Source: Rotaria sp. Silwood1 (taxonomy: Eukaryota; Rotifera; Eurotatoria; Philodinida; Philodinidae). Taken from it: 64,000 nt of DNA. Each line of letters begins with the position of its first letter. Position 1 is the first letter of the stretch. Below the pieces are notes generated by a model. That model searched no databases, was not told the DNA's origin, and saw only the letters and a program-made list of their open reading frames with translations. Shown one piece after another: positions 62,785 through 64,000 of this stretch. The translations under genes were made by a program, and so were the position numbers. Where the stretch lies: the NCBI GenBank assembly GCA_905250075.1, contig CAJNOP010000019.1, forward strand, positions 1,041,781 to 1,105,780, given 5' to 3'.

Positions 62785-63275
62785 TTTATTGCTTTAGAGG
62801 CAGATCTAGGTGCATTATTTAGACTCCAATGTGCTATGAATAGTTTGAGAACAGTTTGGATTACTAGTTTATTGTTGAAAAGACTCAGATTTTTTACAAT
62901 ACCTTTTAAATAAATGACATAATCCATCTCAAAAATACTACGATAACTGACTTTTGAATTTTAATATGAAACTTTGTACAGAGACAGATATTAATGAAAG
63001 TAATTGATTGTGAAAGTTTCAAATTATTTTGAGTTATTCCTATCCTACAATAACATTTGATTAATGTTTGTCTTTATGCAAATTTTCTAGTCAAAATCTG
63101 AAAATCAGTTTTCCTAATAAGTATTCTTGAGGTAGAAAATGCCATTGACTAATAAATATTATAAAAATACAGCTTCTCCACAGGAATCAGCTAAGAACCC
63201 AAACCCTTAGGATATTCATAGCTCATTAGGGTCCAAATGATGCACATAGTTTCAATTCAAAAGCGATCAATGATT
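62785..63275. repeat. Dispersed repeat copies C (+) and D (-), facing
   Basis: Copy C (about 62785-63040, +) shows GTGCTATGAATAGTTTGAGA, GAAACTTTGTACAGAGACAG and GTGAAAGTTTCAAA. Copy D (about 63180-63275, reverse) shows GCTTTTGAATTGAAACTATG and CCTAATGAGCTATGAATATC. These match the blocks of copies A and B. Together they form a loose inverted pair. Confidence 0.5.
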
Positions 63276-63431
63276 TAATGATATTCATCATCAGATAACG
63301 TTCATGGTAATAAGTTGTACGACATTATTATCATTTTTCGTTGTATCCTTGAACAACTTTATAATATCGATTCAATTTTTCTTTTATAGAATTTAATTTC
63401 ACAATTTTTTATCATCAAAAGAAGAAAACAG

Positions 63432-64000
63432 ATGGCAAGTAATCTACAAAGACAACGACCTTTGTCTATTTCAACAGTCAATTTCGATGTTGATGATTTT
63501 GAAAGATTACCTAGAGAAGAATACATGTAAGCAGAAAAATCAGGAAAAAACAGAAAATTATTTTTCTCTTCACTACATAAACTCCCACATATTCACGAAA
63601 AAATAAATTCGTTGAGCAATATTTTTTAAAAAGAAATTCTTCGAATGTAATTTATTGGCTACATAAAGGAGTAGTATCATTATTGTCATTTTGATCAAAC
63701 TAATATTGAAAAGTATTAAAAGTACAAGATGAAAAAGAATTTTTATAAGTTTCTAATATTAACTGAATATTGTTCACAAAAGAAAAACTTGCAGCATATT
63801 TTATAAATGATTTATAGTAGCTCTTATCCTAGACAATCACATAACTTCGATGAAGCAACATCATTAGATTCGGATAAGAGAAAAAGTCGTTGGTGTTTGA
63901 TAACATTGATCATCTTTTCTATTGTCATTACTTTAATATCGGTGGTAGGATTGATCATTGCGATTTATTCACTCGTGTTGAACAATAGTAAAAATGGAGC
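63432..64000 (+). CDS. Single-pass membrane protein, 5' part
   Basis: Exon 1 is 63432-63526 (ATG preceded directly by ACAG) and exon 2 runs from 63818 off the window; 92 residues are visible. The N-terminal 60 residues are polar and cytoplasmic-looking (NFDVDDFERLPREEY, DEATSLDSDKRKSR). A strong hydrophobic segment follows, starting WCLITLIIFSIVITLISV and continuing through GLIIAIYSLVL. The charge pattern (K/R before the helix) suggests a type II membrane protein with a C-terminal ectodomain outside the window. The family cannot be told from this part. Confidence 0.6.

Overview
This is a eukaryotic nuclear window: AT-rich, with many spliceosomal introns of about 50-60 bp bounded by GT...AG, and conserved animal genes that read straight across splice sites. 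Animal-specific genes (Reelin, CSPP1, UNC93A, NHL-repeat and B-box proteins), short TGTGGG-type repeats and remnants of Tc1/mariner and LINE elements suggest a bdelloid rotifer (Adineta/Rotaria-like). The species call is inference; the metazoan call is firm. Exon borders below were joined by hand from GT/AG sites and frame continuity; no transcript data were available.

Left part (1-17.4 kb) is gene-dense and house-keeping. HSP60 (leftward, running off the window) and HSP10 (rightward) share a 286-bp bidirectional promoter. A three-finger zinc-finger gene and DHODH follow on the + strand. One 4.2-kb DHODH intron holds a complete PTB/PID-domain gene on the other strand. UNC93A converges on DHODH with 55 bp between stop codons. 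Then come three minus-strand genes in a row: RPP14, GDPGP1 and the mitochondrial ribosome-recycling factor. RPP14 and GDPGP1 are only 35 bp apart, with a splice acceptor in the gap, which looks like an operon resolved by trans-splicing.

Middle part (17.4-34.6 kb) is repeat-rich and gene-poor. It holds a decayed LDL-receptor-like fragment, an intact B-box/SPRY-like gene, SARNP lacking its SAP domain, a decayed LINE ORF1, a secreted NHL-repeat gene, an internally deleted Tc1/mariner element with ~195-bp inverted repeats, two interstitial telomere-like patches, two palindromes and copies of an unnamed dispersed repeat.

Right part (34.6-61 kb) is one giant gene, Reelin: 52 exons, about 3,015 residues, eight EGF modules about 300 residues apart. 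Its 7.9-kb intron contains all of CSPP1 (7 exons, 998 residues) on the opposite strand. The last 3 kb is repeat-bearing intergenic DNA ending in the first two exons of a single-pass membrane protein.

The host/nested pairs (DHODH with the PTB gene, RELN with CSPP1) and the tight RPP14-GDPGP1 pair are the most notable organisational features. I found no clearly novel multi-gene system.
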